64,000 bases of DNA, taken from Pectinophora gossypiella (lineage: Eukaryota > Arthropoda > Insecta > Lepidoptera > Gelechiidae). Position 1 is the stretch's first letter, and every line of letters begins with the position of its first letter. Below the pieces are notes generated by a model. That model did no database searches, was not told the DNA's origin, and saw only the letters and a program-made list of their open reading frames with translations. The stretch spans positions 6,835,420 through 6,899,419 of the forward strand of contig NC_065420.1 of assembly GCF_024362695.1 (NCBI RefSeq). Reading direction: 5' to 3'. Both the position numbers and the translations under genes were made by a program. Shown in pieces: positions 10,506 through 22,014 of the stretch.

Positions 10506-12342
10506 GATATTTTCATTTGTGGTTAATGTCGAGGTAGAAGTTGACCATCTAAGTGATGGTACAGCATGTTAGAAAGGACATTTTTTTGCCATCTTTTTGC
10601 GTTCTATATTTATTGAACCAACTTCAAAAAAGGAGGAGATGCTGAATTCGGCTGAATTTTTGTTAAGTATTTATATTCGTACGAAATCCAGCATGGAAAC
10701 TGCCGTACTGTTAATGTGCGTTTGTCTAGCAGCAACTAAAGTTCAACAACACTGGAAAAGCTTTTACGTCCGTTTAGCGGATTCTCTAAATGCTAATGTA
10801 AATAATTAAATTACACTTTAATTTAAATTGTGGCTGTAAATTTACGCTTTAAAACGCAAACGAATTTGATAAACCGAAGTAAAGACTTAACGAACCACGA
10901 AAGGGTAACCTTCCCACCCTTATCTATACTACCTACACAGGAAAAGGATGACAATGGTAGCCGTTTGAAGATTTTTAATTTCCTCATTCGTTTAGCAAAT
11001 TAAGACGTTGAAATAGAATGGGCCTAAATGAGGGCTTTAAGAGATTTGCCACAAAAAGGGAAGAAACGTCTTTAACAAGATGAACCAAATATGCCTATTT
11101 CTTAATCGTAGCCTATTTCTGACAAGTAATGGGTTCGTTACTCGAAAAAATACCTATGTCATATATCTAAAAAATGATTAAAAACGTTACAATGGGGTTG
11201 CAAGTTGTTTTCCTATGGCTTGTGGCTCTACCCATCCACGTATTATGTATATCTCGTCGCCTTATAATTAGTGAAAACCACATAAGCACCATTTTGAAAT
11301 ATCACATTTTGATATGATTTTTTTTCAATAAAACCTCGAATTCTTTCCATTAATATCAATCCAGGTAAAAATCTGTGGTCTCCAGTTTTACCTGTCTATT
11401 GCGAAGATTTGTAATCAAAAAAGATTTTTCAAAAAAGTGCTTATTGTTTTCACTGTAAGACGACGATATGTAATTTATATTTTTCAACCAAATAGATTAG
11501 TTTCCAACTATTCAAAACAGTTACTTTTTATTAAATGTCAGAACACGAAATAACTATGGCACTTGTATGAAAAAGGAAAAAACACACCGTGACGTCATAG
11601 AAAATCATGATAAAATGTCGCACATAATTATTGCGTTTTTATTTATTATAATTCAAAATTAATTTAAATAGAATTTTAAAAACATTTTTTGTCAGATTTA
11701 GATCTGTCTTTATTCATAATCAGAATTTCATAATTTATCTTTGAACTACCCAATTTTGACCGTTATTGCGCAGTATACCCTAGTTGGCTCTAGTTCAATA
11801 GTGAGAGAGATCAGGTAATCTCGATCTAGTGTGCGGAATGTAACTATCCAAGTAACTCTTGACGACAGACATTCTCAGAATTCTCTTTATAAGAGACAGT
11901 TAAAAGATTGGCCCTTTTCAAATAAAATTTTCCGATCACTTTCTTGTAAATGAATAGGTAACTGAGATCGTTTAACTGATTCTGGTTTTATTGTTTTCGA
12001 AAAGGTTTTAAATCTGTACCAACTGGATTTATTATTAAGTAATTCAGGTTTTGTATAGAACTTTTCAATTGAAAAGAGATTATCATTCAAATTGTTTAGG
12101 TAAGGTACCTAACTACTTTCAATTCAACGAAGTTGGAATGGAATATTCCCTAGAAAATAAGATTTCCTGTAAACCATTAGCAGATGTCTTTTCCTTAAAT
12201 GGAATTATTATGTATTTTAAGAAAGAAGGAGTGAAATTGATTATAATTTGTTGAATAAATCGTATCTTGACACCTTTGGAAAATTCCACAAAGAGTTTGA
12301 ATTAGGAATTATACATATTTTGTCACAAAATGATTACAACTC
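10506..12342. other. Long AT-rich non-coding stretch
   Basis: No gene supported. A fragment at about 10611-10640 has the AACTTCAAAAAAGGAGGAG block, which I recognise as common in lepidopteran intergenic repeats (a relative lies near 61708). Open frames at 10597, 11887 and 12051 have no recognisable domains. Confidence 0.4.
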
Positions 12343-12712
12343 TTCTTCTTCTATCGTATGGTTAAGAGGTGGATTACCAACCTGAGCAACCATGATGTCA
12401 GGGTTATTATCGAGCCGCCAAAGGCCCCTGATATGGCTCATATAGCGACCACGTACTTATATCAATAAAGTATATATATATATATATATTTTGTATAGTA
12501 TAAAGTATATTTGATTTGATTTGATCAATAAGTAGTAAACGGGAACAACGGCTTAACGTGCCTTCCGAAGCACGGATCATCTTACTTTCGGACAATCAGG
12601 TGATCAGCCTGTAATGTTCTAACCAAACTAGGGATCACAAGGTGATTTGTATTCGAACCTGGGACCTCCGGATCGTGAGCCCAACTCTTAACTACTGGAC
12701 CACAAAGGCCGT
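12343..12712 (-). mobile_element. SINE-C, full-length copy split by a small insertion
   Basis: On the minus strand the head (12640-12712) holds a diverged B box in GGTTCGAATAC-like context. The body has CACCTGATTGTCCGAAAGTA and the tail ends ATAGAAGAAGAAG at 12343. The copy is broken at 12469-12523 by a retroelement tail with an 8-bp target duplication. The remaining parts align continuously with SINE-C at 42412 and 33885. Confidence 0.75.
12469..12523 (+). mobile_element. 55-bp LINE tail inserted in SINE-C, with target duplication
   Basis: Between two perfect ATCAATAA repeats (12461-12468 and 12524-12531) lies a TA microsatellite followed by TTTGTATAGTATAAAG and a TTGATTTGATTTG tail. The TTGATT-type 3' repeat resembles the LINE tail at 63305-63330. 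Removing the insert and one duplication restores the SINE-C sequence seen elsewhere. Confidence 0.7.
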
Positions 12713-12952
12713 TATACTTACACTTTATATTGTAGTTTAGGCCTGTCGCCAAATGTGACTATTGCATTATTTCAAGTTTTTAACGCCTTTTTGTTGCCAA
12801 AAGGGTCATTCTCATATCCACCTTTTTATTATATTTTGAACAAATGTACATTGCATTTATAGCTTTAATCACAATTCAAGACCCACACGCGGTTTTTTAT
12901 TCATAATTCTCGAGAGCAAGATAAAAACTGGTGCTAATTCCTTTAAACCCCA
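12713..12952. other. Non-coding stretch
   Basis: Nothing recognised between SINE-C and the following MITE. Confidence 0.35.
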
Positions 12953-13289
12953 TCTAATTTTATTTTAAGTTATATCTGTCCATTTTCTTATCCGCCGAAA
13001 AGGAAAGGAACGGGTAATCGGGTAGTCGAATAAAATTTATGGAACACACGTCAATTTTAAGCACAAATCTAAAACAACCGTATAAAAATTTTACATTGGC
13101 CAATAACCCGACAGAATTATGTTGACAGCACACGTCAAACGGTTTGCATACCAGCGAAACACCTTTTTGATTCGCCCGGGTTATTCATTCATTACTTATT
13201 CTTCCTAAAATTAAGAGCTGTCAATCATCCGTCCCTTTCCTTTTCGGCGGATAAGAAAATGACAGGTATAATTTAAAGTAAAATTAGGA
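12953..13289. mobile_element. MITE with about 60-bp terminal inverted repeats
   Basis: Left end TCTAATTTTATTTTAAGTTA, then TTTCTTATCCGCCGAAAAGG. The right end is the complement with few changes (CCTTTTCGGCGGATAAGAAA, then TTTAAAGTAAAATTAGGA). The interior (about 215 bp) is non-coding. Size and structure fit a non-autonomous DNA transposon; the superfamily was not determined. Confidence 0.7.
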
Positions 13290-13421
13290 GGTGTCTGCAG
13301 GAATCGGGTCCATTGTGGGTTTACAACTTACGTAAGTACAGGAGAAGGATATAAAATTGAAATTAGAGTATAAAAACTAACCCCTTCATTTGTTAAATTC
13401 TGACAGGTAGTTTAGAAGTTA

Positions 13422-13512
13422 GGTTGGAACAGACGTATACACATATACATAAATTCATACATAGCGGTCAAACACATAACTCTCCCTTTTGCGTCGCTGC
13501 AGTCGGGTAATA
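13422..13512 (-). mobile_element. MITE-K 5' fragment
   Basis: Matches the first 90 bp of the repeat seen at 54467-54800 and, on the minus strand, at 60690-61052. Shared blocks are CATAGCGGTCAAACACATAA and an ACCCGACTGCAG-like end. The rest of the repeat is absent. Confidence 0.5.
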
Positions 13513-13524
13513 CGTAATCATAAT

Positions 13525-13736
13525 CATAAACAGCCTATATACGTCCCACTGCTGGGCACAGGCCTCCCCTCAATCAACCGGAGGGGGTATGGAGCATACT
13601 CTACCACGCTGCTCCACTGCGGGTTGGTGGAGGTGATTTTACGCCTAATAGCCCGGAATCATATTACTTTTTCAAACAATCAGGTGATTCAAGCCTTAAA
13701 GGTCCTTACCACACAAAGGACAGTTTCACAATATGG
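13525..13736 (-). mobile_element. SINE-B, internally deleted copy
   Basis: Carries the SINE-B tail and body on the minus strand (CCCACTGCTGGGCACAGGCC, AACCGGAGGGGGTATGGAGC, then the ACAATCAGGTGATTC block). About 30 bp between the ATAGCC and GGAATCAT blocks are missing compared with 57760-58104. The tRNA-like head is lost. Confidence 0.75.
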
Positions 13737-15346
13737 GTAAATACGGAAACGATAAAAATAATGAATCGCAGAAAGCATGGGTGAGAAAATACCTATTTCA
13801 AAACTATTAAACTGTCGCAGTTTTAGTCAAACCACCTTTTCGTTAGCTATTAAGTAATTCAAATCTTGTTTCAGGTTTATCATGCCATTGTTTTCAAGAG
13901 TAATTTTCTATTACTATCAGTTCTAAGATGGCTTGTTATTATGAAACTCAAAACTGTATTCATCTTTACTTATATTAAATAAGGTAAGTAGGTAAGTGCC
14001 ACAAAGGTAAGTACCGACTTAATATTATCACCGTCTCAGGTTTATTGAGGAAATTTCTTTTAATAAGTAGCTAATATAACTACGTACCTACCATTTGTAT
14101 CTCATTTCGCCTTTTGTATATTTTTTTGTATTTTCTGCTGTAAATTGTCCTGTTATCTACCTATAAAAAAAGAAAAAACTACGTTATTATTTCATTTAAT
14201 GGCTTTTGTGATTCATTGCATTTTTTTCTTAATAATATAATATACATATACCGTAGTGACTTGCTGACGATTTCTTGCAATAGACAATAGCTTCGGGGAT
14301 GTGACTATTTTTTCTTGTTATTATCACTCAGATCAGGTTCAGAGAGCAATATAAAAAAAATGGTAAGGTACTTTTGGAAGGGGTAAAAGGCACGAAACTC
14401 GAACTTAGTTACCGAGAAACAACGGCGCTACAGATGTAAATTGACTAAATTCGCTTCCGCAAACCTTTTATTGTTCGTTTTTTGTTTCGGATTTTGGAAA
14501 TGTTCTTAATTATTTATGAATACTTATGTTGAGCAACAAATCTTGAGTCGATTTTAGTCCCGCACAGTATTTTATCACATTTATAGCCAGGACAAACATG
14601 GCCGTAGAAAAAGAACCCCGGGACAGAATGTGATAACTTTGCCAGAGTCATAGGGAAAGCATAAGCTTTCATTACATATAAGTCTCATAAGCGGAGGTTC
14701 TTCGACCAAGTTTCATACAAATGTACCCATTGTCATTTGATAAAAAAGGAAGGAGACACAACTACTTACTTAAAGAGAAAAATCCGAAAATCGTTAATTT
14801 ACCATATACAAAGTTACATTTGCAGTTGGTTAACTTATCGCTTACCTTGGCAATGTATGGAGAAAACAGTTTTCCAACGGCAAAAAAATATAATTTTGCA
14901 TTTACAAACTTATTTAACAACATAACATAGCATCACGCCTGTATCCCCAAAGGGGTAGGCAGAGGTGAGGCCACTCTGACTCTTATGTTATGTGCGTGGG
15001 CGTGTGTTGCGTTTGTTATGTTGCTATAATGTGTTATGAGTTTGATTGTTGCGCTATTTTTTCAACGGCAAAATTGAAGCCTGCTTTAGATTTATCTTTG
15101 TTGACCCCCGACGCAACGCAGAGAGAGGTGTTAGGTATAAGTTTCATCCCTTTGTCTATGTATCATAGTTCCAGAACGGATGGTCCAATTGATTTAGATG
15201 CAGTTTTTTCGTTTAATAAGTTCTCAGAGCAGGTTTTTAGATGTGATTAAAGAATCCAGGGTTTGATGATGACTCAACAATAAAATAACGCAAGTCCTCC
15301 ACTTTGGGGTTGAACACTTTGGCCCTAGCTGGTTGATATGCACGGT
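13737..15346. other. Non-coding stretch with scattered repeat fragments
   Basis: No gene supported. 14800-14890 resembles 39895-39980 (TTTGCAGTTGGT and CAATGTATGGAGA blocks), so both are pieces of one dispersed repeat. 14930-14980 carries a LINE-alpha/SINE-D-type tail fragment (CCCCAAAGGGGTAGGCAGAG). Confidence 0.4.
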
Positions 15347-15481
15347 AACCGCGCCGCGCGCGGAGCGAATTATATCGAGGCCTTCGACCAATAGCCGTTT
15401 GACGTCCATCTACGTAGATAGTATTCGTATCGTTTATTGATCGAAGCGCTCAATATAATTCGCGCCGCGCGCGGCGCGGTT
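15347..15481. repeat. GC-rich palindromic element with 46-bp arms
   Basis: Left arm starts AACCGCGCCGCGCGCGG and continues GCGAATTATAT; the right arm ends with the complement, CCGCGCGCGGCGCGGTT. The arms are about 46 bp with a few mismatches and a 43-bp loop that includes CTACGTAG. This is strikingly CpG-rich for its AT-rich surroundings. The likely origin is a MITE, but no target duplication was found. Confidence 0.65.
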
Positions 15482-15949
15482 GTCATGCAAACCCAGCAGG
15501 TGGTTATAGGACAGGAATTCGACATTAAAATGACGCAAGACCGTCAATGGGCTTGTTTGATTTGTCTTGATGAGCACTTTGGTCATATAGTTGTTGGTGA
15601 TTGATATTCAGGGTCTGAAGCCTCGGTGCGCGAGTTGGAGTCACACTTGGCTTTTTTTACCTCGTAGATACTTATTACTCTTTATTCTATGCGTTGTACG
15701 TTGACAAAATTACAAAAGGCACGTTACATTGTGAGCTAATTTAAATACATATTGGATTCCTTTCCGTCGTGTAGGAAGCGTTTGGCCCAGGCGCTGTATT
15801 CTATGTAAATTAAAATTAACTAAAGAGTGCATCGAGTGTTTCTTACTTGTTGTATTTTTGTTTCAATATGCATGAATAAAGTGAAGCGATCATTTAAATA
15901 CGTTCGGATCCGAATTACTTCCCCGCTGGATTTGCTTACTTATAGGAAA

Positions 15950-16285
15950 GGCTGGTCATGTGCTCGGTGGTGAAGGAAAACATCGTGAGGAAACCTACAT
16001 TCCCGAGAAATGCATTTTCGGAGGACATACCTCCGTTTTCCTTCACCACCTTCCTTCATTGAGCGAAAACGAATTCGACAACCATGTTTGGATCATAAAT
16101 GATTATCACGTGCTCAGCGGTGAAGGAAAACATCGTGAGGAAACCCACATTCCCGAGAAATGCAGTTTCTCAGGTATGTGATCTAACCTGTATTGGGCTG
16201 GTTTTCCCTTCCCCTGTCAGACAGGCAGCCGCTTTTGTAAAAAATCGGACCTGTCAAATCTTCAGATTAGGAAAGCGGAGATGAT
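15950..16285 (+). mobile_element. SINE-A, rearranged copy with duplicated and inverted pieces
   Basis: A body segment (15951-16025) is followed by a short inverted piece (16034-16050, TTTTCCTTCACCACC, the complement of GGTGGTGAAGGAAAA at 15967). After it the normal body and 3' half resume from about 16060, so the GGTGAAGGAAAACATCGTGA block occurs twice in direct orientation. The tRNA-like head and most of the GATGAT tail are missing. Confidence 0.65.
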
Positions 16286-16904
16286 AACTTACGTATATGA
16301 AAGGCTGGTGTTAGGTAATTTCAATAGATACTTACATATCAAAGTCTGGTTGCAGTGACGAAAGTATATTTGTATTTGGTCTACCCCGATGGGGATTATG
16401 AACGTGGATTTTGCCTATGAGTCTAATTTATGGTTTCTTTTTTTACCAAAACAGAACAACATTCAACAATTTTAATTATATTCATGTTGTAGAGCCACTT
16501 CTAACTTTTCAGTACCTATTTACCTTTTTAAGGGTTGTTTACAATCTCGACCAATTAAGACTTATGGTATTTGATTCGCCGAGGAAAACGGGGTTTTAAT
16601 GCGAAGTTTCCTATTTATTATTATTTATGAAAGGACCGTTAATAATGAAGGCCATTCACAGGTAGAATCCACTCTTAGGGTTGACGCACATAGAGCCTGG
16701 AAAGCGAGACGACACGTAATTCTATGTCGTCCGTAGAGCGGTTAGCGGGATCGCGCAATAACACACACAAGGGTAATCTACATGATATTTTCAAAAAATT
16801 CCCATTTAAATATACTTATACCCATTATTTACCCTGCCTACACATTTTATAGGTGGGTAAACCCTAAAAGGATGGGCAGAACTAGCAGCCACTAAAAATA
16901 CTAA
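16286..16904. other. Non-coding stretch
   Basis: No gene or recognisable repeat supported. A short 62-codon frame at 16411-16599 is not convincing. Confidence 0.4.
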
Positions 16905-17200
16905 ATAATAATAATAAAAATGTTTATTTAGGTAAAACCTACGACACATATATACATTTACGACATTAAAATATACACACAATAATATTTAGTTGGAAAA
17001 CATAAAGGTATATGGGTATTAGATTTAGGGGTAAATAGATTTTGTTTGTGGTTTCATACAAAATTCCACGCGCTTGTCCCGCTTTGTGTGCAACAAGCCT
17101 TAATTTAAATTAACTCTAATAACATTTGGATACTCAGACATTATGACACATTAACCCAAATTAATCCTAAAAGGTGGACTACTTAGGCACTCTGGAAAGA
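16905..17200 (-). mobile_element. Probable LINE 3' end with ATT-type tail
   Basis: On the minus strand the sequence ends AAATAAACATTTTTATTATT followed by more ATT repeats, a typical LINE 3' end. The preceding roughly 250 bp could be 3' UTR. No polymerase coding is visible, so extent and family are uncertain. Confidence 0.4.
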
Positions 17201-17956
17201 TTAGTGGGAGCACTTATTCAAAACAACGTACCTTACCCGCCCATATTTTACTCACAAACATCGCTCCGTTTATATCGGTAGGTAAAGTAGGTTCCTACCT
17301 TAATTGTTATTATTTGAAGGTTTTAATGGAATTTCTAATTTTGTTGTATACCTATGTAAGTAGGTAAGTTCCTGTTTGTGGACAGTGTGAAGGGGTAGAA
17401 ACGGCCCCTGTTTGAGTAAAATGCCCGTGACGCACAGTACCACAGTGAACAACCCAATTCGTGCCGACATTTACGAAATACCTTACATTTTGCTACATTG
17501 TTTCTTTTCATCACGATCGGCTATGTTTGCATGGAACGTTAAATGGGTTGAAACTTATCTCTTTATTGGAAATTAATGCCCATAAAGTAAAATCCTTAAC
17601 TTCGTCGGCGGGAAAATTGTTTGTTTGTGTACTTACATGAAATACAGTATGTTCGGTTTTTGCATAAAAAAAAATGCTTTAAAGTTTGATGAGATGAAAG
17701 AAGCCTTTTGTAAACGCAATGGAACGAGAAAACGCAACGAAGAAATGTTGGCAACGCAATGGCCACTATGCATAGACCTCCTATAACAAATAGACAACCA
17801 ATCTCTGTAAAATAGTATCCGCGGCGCATCTTGTCACAAGCGACGTCATGTAACGACAATGTACAACCGATATTGCACTTTATTTGAACAGCTATAACAT
17901 CTTAATTTGAGGGAACGAATATAAATTCTAGTATAAACTAGAAATCAGAAATCATT
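17201..17956. other. Non-coding stretch
   Basis: Nothing supported. The 87-codon minus-strand frame at 17596-17859 has no recognisable domain. Confidence 0.35.
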
Positions 17957-18041
17957 TCCTTACCAAACTAGGGACCACTAAGTAATTTTTGTGATATGTC
18001 CCCACCGGGAATCAAACCTAGAACCTCCGGATCGTGAGCCC
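17957..18041 (-). mobile_element. SINE-C head fragment
   Basis: Minus-strand SINE-C 5' part: TGGGCTCACGATCCGGAGGT, then a decayed B box and the GTGGGGACATATCACAAAAA block, to CTAGTTTGGTAAGG. The body and tail are missing. Confidence 0.65.
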
Positions 18042-18411
18042 AGATTTTTTAGGTATAACGTGAGACATAACTTAATGTATACATATTTACGACACGGCTC
18101 AAGCGCTTTTTTAACTCCTGTGAGTCTATTTGTTTATAGGATGTCAGCGCATCTGTGCCATCAATATTTGATGGTATTTCTCTTGCTAGTATCAACAGTT
18201 GAAGTATTCACTGAATCCCGTCAGAAGCTTACCTCCAATAAATAAATCATTTTCGTATCCTGTAGTTCAAGTGAAGTATGCTGAATTGCCGACCCGAACG
18301 CATGATTGGTGCTCACAGTTTCATAGTTATTCAATTTCACAGTTCACGCTCTAACTATAACTTAACATTTTCTGTTGTGATATTAGGTTTATATTTTCCT
18401 AGGGTAGGGTC

Positions 18412-18485
18412 TTTTTTGACGTGACTTATTGTAGATTGTACAAAGCCGGACAAATGGGGAGCGCTGATGGCTCTCACCCGGTGTA
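18412..18485 (-). mobile_element. LINE-J (Jockey-clade) 3' fragment, internally deleted
   Basis: Minus-strand 3' UTR ending TAAGTCACGTCAAAAAA, with CCCATTTGTCCGGC and the GGGTGAGAGCC block, but lacking most of the AAGTAGTTAATGCCATC segment found in other copies. Confidence 0.6.
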
Positions 18486-18807
18486 GGGGTTTATTTTGAA
18501 GTAACTACTAAGTATAAAGAGTACTATCAAATTGCAATATTATTTTTTAGATGAATTGCGATTTTAGGGTAGGATCATAAAAAGTGGGACGTCTGACCAT
18601 TTCTTGACGACGTCATAACGTATTATTATTTCATACTTTCATAGACTCGCTTTGTTATTTAAAAAGTATATAAGATTTCATCTACCCTACACGGTCCGCC
18701 GGAGGCCAGGATTACTCTATGACTCTACACTTAGATCGTTATTTGTTCGGATATGGCACAAATTCTATCGCGCCCCGTGAGAAAACTCCATAGTTATATG
18801 AACCGTA

Positions 18808-18882
18808 TCTTCTTCTATCGTGTGGGTTGTGAGGTAGATTACCAACCCCATCAACCCTGGTGTCAGGGATACCATTGAGCCG
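18808..18882 (-). mobile_element. SINE-C tail fragment
   Basis: Plus-strand text TCTTCTTCTATCGTGTGGGT through ACCCTGGTGTCAGGGATACC is the complement of the SINE-C 3' end; no head is present. Confidence 0.65.
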
Positions 18883-19580
18883 TATGAACCGTATGACCAT
18901 ACCATACGGTTTTGGAAATTGATAGTTCGGCGTTGGCATTGGCGTAATCGTTTGTATTATGAAAATGCTATTTGCATTATGGAAATTAAACCTGGATACT
19001 AATACCGACACAGGCCGCAATACGCCAGCGGCTTTCGGATATGATCCGTCTATCGGATACCACCGACTCGTCAAAGGATTGGTTCAAGTCGTCATTAGTT
19101 AGGACGTGACGTCATTACATTATAGAGGTACATTACTTAAATTCGCTCACCCGCTAATGAACCACAAACACAAGTCATTAACACAACCCTCAGAATACTT
19201 CTGGGGGGTTTTGGCATTAGTCGTCGTTATTGTATTTATTTAATTGTATTATATTTAATTTATTTCATTATAATTTAATTGATTGTTACTGTAATTGATA
19301 TGGACACTGTCTGAATAAATAATTTTTATTTATTTAATTAATTTATTAGTAGGTTCAAATTCCGCCTCGGACAATCGTTTGTGCGATGGTTATGCATGTA
19401 TTGTGTTTAGTTGGGAGTCATTAGTATTTGCATAATTATTAATAATGGTTATACATACATAGTTACGTGTAACCTACTTTGGGTAGGCAATTAGGTATCT
19501 GTCGACATTGAAACCATGATGGGCAGGATATAAAAATTAAGTTGGTATGTAATTAACTATTATATAAGTACTTCTGGTTT
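18883..19580. other. Non-coding stretch, possible LINE tail
   Basis: No gene supported. 19290-19345 has a GAATAAATAATTTTTATTTA run resembling a decayed LINE 3' end. The 111-codon minus-strand frame at 18739-19074 overlaps SINE-C and is not convincing. Confidence 0.35.
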
Positions 19581-19591
19581 GGTGACCACCT

Positions 19592-19655
19592 TTCCGGCCA
19601 AGTAGTTAATGCCATCTGCGGCAAATCTACAATAAGTCACGTCAAAAAAAAAAAA
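19592..19655 (+). mobile_element. LINE-J micro-insertion, 64 bp, with perfect target duplication
   Basis: Only the last 50 bp of the Jockey 3' UTR (CCGGCCAAGTAGTTAATGCC to AAGTCACGTC) plus poly(A). Perfect 11-bp duplications, GGTGACCACCT, lie at 19581-19591 and 19656-19666. Extreme 5' truncation with an intact target duplication shows a genuine, fairly recent target-primed insertion. Confidence 0.88.
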
Positions 19656-19908
19656 GGTGACCACCTATATTTATTTCTCGTGTTTCGGTGTTTGTCTATC
19701 AACTCGGAGCGTAGCAGCGTGATTGAGTATCAAAAAAAGTCAATAATAGTTTATTTGCTATATAGTACATCAAACATAAGACCGTTATTGGGACTTCTTA
19801 GTAAGCCTCATGTCAAACTTGACAAAGACCTGTGTCAGGAAGCCCCGCTCTTCCTAATTGCTATTACAATTTTTATTTATTTCTTTTAACATAAAGAAAA
19901 AAGAAAAG

Positions 19909-19911
<3 letters not shown>

Positions 19912-19943
<32 letters not shown>

Positions 19944-19980
19944 AGTGGGTTTGCGTGGGTATGTGCGTGTGTTTGTGCGT
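19912..19980. repeat. GT microsatellite
   Basis: A TG dinucleotide run of about 14 units (19912-19940) followed by impure TG-rich sequence to about 19980. Confidence 0.9.
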
Positions 19981-20129
19981 TAGCTTCGTACAGTCACGAG
20001 CTCTGGTCGTGCTCTGGTCTGATCGAGCTTTGGTAATATGATGAGTGTAATGTTGTGTGTAAGGATTTTACGTGTACCTTAGAATTTTTATAATTGGGGT
20101 TCTCAGATGAAAGAAGACTCAGTTAAAAA

Positions 20130-20285
20130 TTGCGTTCCAAACCAAAGTCACGACCAGTAACACACATTACAATACCATGTCACATTAACTTTTTGGACAA
20201 ATTGAACTGGAAGTCTCACTAATTGTCAAATTTGATAGTGCGACAGAGTTCTAAAGTGGGTAAATGATATTCATAACTGTAGGTA
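20130..20285 (+). mobile_element. MITE-G copy
   Basis: Contains CATGTCACATTAACTTTT, GACAAATTGAACTG and GCGACAGAGTTCTAAAGTGG in the same order as 50920-51060; the outer end is diverged. Confidence 0.6.
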
Positions 20286-20672
20286 TTCTCCTAATATTTT
20301 GTCAGCAAATTTTCGGTGTGTTTTCTATAAATTTCAGCTATAATGATCTAGCTTGATCATAACAGGAATGTAACTTTATTACGTCATAGCCATTAATTTG
20401 TTTTATTAGCTTGTGGCAATTAGCAGCGACGCCTATAAACTTGTTTCAGGTAATAAATAGCTCGGTTTATTGATTTGCCTGAATACGTTAGGAGGAACTA
20501 TAATTATACTACTAACTACTGAATGCGTATTCAATTTGTTACCTATTTTCTTATTAAGTATGTCTTTTACGGACAATCACACAATTATTACATAGTATGT
20601 TAGTAAATACTTATGTTAGTGTAATTAAAAATACGTAGTCAAATTAACATGAATGGACAGCTAATCAATAAG

Positions 20673-21029
20673 AACCATGGTAGCCCAGTTGGCAAAACGC
20701 TCGCCTCTCATTTTGAGGTCGCAGTTTCGAATCCAGCACAGGCCTAAACCAATGATTCTCGAATTTGTTTTCGAATACATGTTTGGATCATAAATGATTA
20801 TCACGTGCTCAGCAGTGAAGGAAAACATCGGAGGAAACCCACATTCTCGAGAAATGCATTTTCGGAGGTATGTGACCTAACCTGTATTGGGCTGGTTTTC
20901 CCTTCGCGAGTTGGAAGGTCAGACAGGCAGTCGCTTCTGTAAAAAACCGGACCTGTCAAATCTTCAGGTTAGGTAAGCGGACCCTGTGAGAAAGGGGATA
21001 ATGCTAGGGAGATGATGATGATGATGATA
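20673..21029 (+). mobile_element. SINE-A, full-length copy
   Basis: Head GGTAGCCCAGTTGGCAAAAC (A box) and a B box in TCGCAGTTTCGAATCC, the full body, and a 3' run of six or more GAT units. Imperfect 19-bp duplications beginning GACAGC flank it (from 20654 and from 21030, three mismatches). Confidence 0.85.
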
Positions 21030-21059
21030 GACAGCCAATGAATGAGAATAGGTCTGTCC

Positions 21060-21300
21060 TTCTTCTTCTGTCTGTCTTTTGATTCCCCAGCCGGCTGCAG
21101 CTGAAAATCAGCGTCATAGTCTTGCATCACATCGTTCATAACACAAATCAAACAAGAACAGTGTTTTGTAATCTCTGCCCTCTCTACAGACGCGCCGTCA
21201 ATAGACATGCGTTCCTCTGCTGCTGAAGAAGCTACTTTGGGACTTGTGCTATTAATGCCAATTTAGAGATAGCACGCCAGCTTGGCTATAGACGTATCCA
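21060..21300 (-). other. Dispersed coding-like fragment, copy 1
   Basis: On the minus strand an open frame includes SPKVASSAAEERMSIDGASV, then ERAEITKHCSCLICVMNDVM, and continues to a lysine-rich end. Its left half reappears at 34163-34315 with mostly silent or conservative changes and the same frame open. I do not recognise the protein. It could be an exon of a multicopy gene captured by a mobile element, a processed pseudogene, or a transposon protein piece. Confidence 0.4.
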
Positions 21301-21445
21301 GAATAAAAGAAGATTATCAAGAATAAAAAACAGGCAATATTCGGTTTTAAAGCGTAGCAACTTTAGATAGGTGTAAGTATGCCACTTTATATGCACAGTT
21401 TTGTTTACAGAAAATTACGTTAAGTACATAATAACAACAACAATA

Positions 21446-21530
21446 ACATAAGCTCACGACTATATCCCGATTGGGGTAGTCAGAGGTACATCTAAATACC
21501 CACACCTCACCGAGCTTTCTCTTAATTAAT
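21446..21530 (+). mobile_element. SINE-D tail fragment
   Basis: Plus-strand text CATAAGCTCACGACTATATC, GGGGTAGTCAGAGGTACATC and CACACCTCACCGAGCTTTCT; by family convention (head at 3695, minus) the element itself is on the minus strand. No head is present. Confidence 0.6.
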
Positions 21531-22014
21531 AATTATAATAATTATATGTAAATACCGGAACCAAAGCTACATTTAAAAGCCTGCCGTAGCAATTCCATTA
21601 CTAGTATTGGGCCATTCTGAGCTTCGATAATAAAATACGTTTGTAACGAGTCCATTGAATAGCCCCAAAACCCTCTTAATAAAATTAGGCAAAGGAGCCA
21701 TACTTCGCCCTGCAGATAAACAAGTTTTATCTGGCGACAACGATACTACCTAATTAAAGGCGCAATATGGTGGTCAATCTTTTGACACATTTTTATAAAC
21801 TAAAAATAGGTTTGCCCACCTACTACTACTATCTCACCTGCTGGTGATACTCGCTTTAGTACAGTTTTGAAGAAGAGCAAATAGACAAGGAAAATGTAGT
21901 TATTTGATATTTTGACGAAATCGATATTTTTAAAATCCAATAAAAGCCAAACTAATGGTCATATACGTTTCTTGTCATAGTGACTAATGTTTACAGGTAT
22001 CTTCTCGGTAGCTT
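21531..22014. other. Non-coding stretch
   Basis: Nothing supported. A block at 21938-21970 (CCAATAAAAGCCAAACTAAT, then GGTCATA) recurs at 22310-22340, so an old local repeat is likely. Confidence 0.35.

Noticed and set aside
18739..19074. 111-codon minus-strand frame
   Set aside because: Its C-terminal part is translated SINE-C tail; the rest shows no domain.
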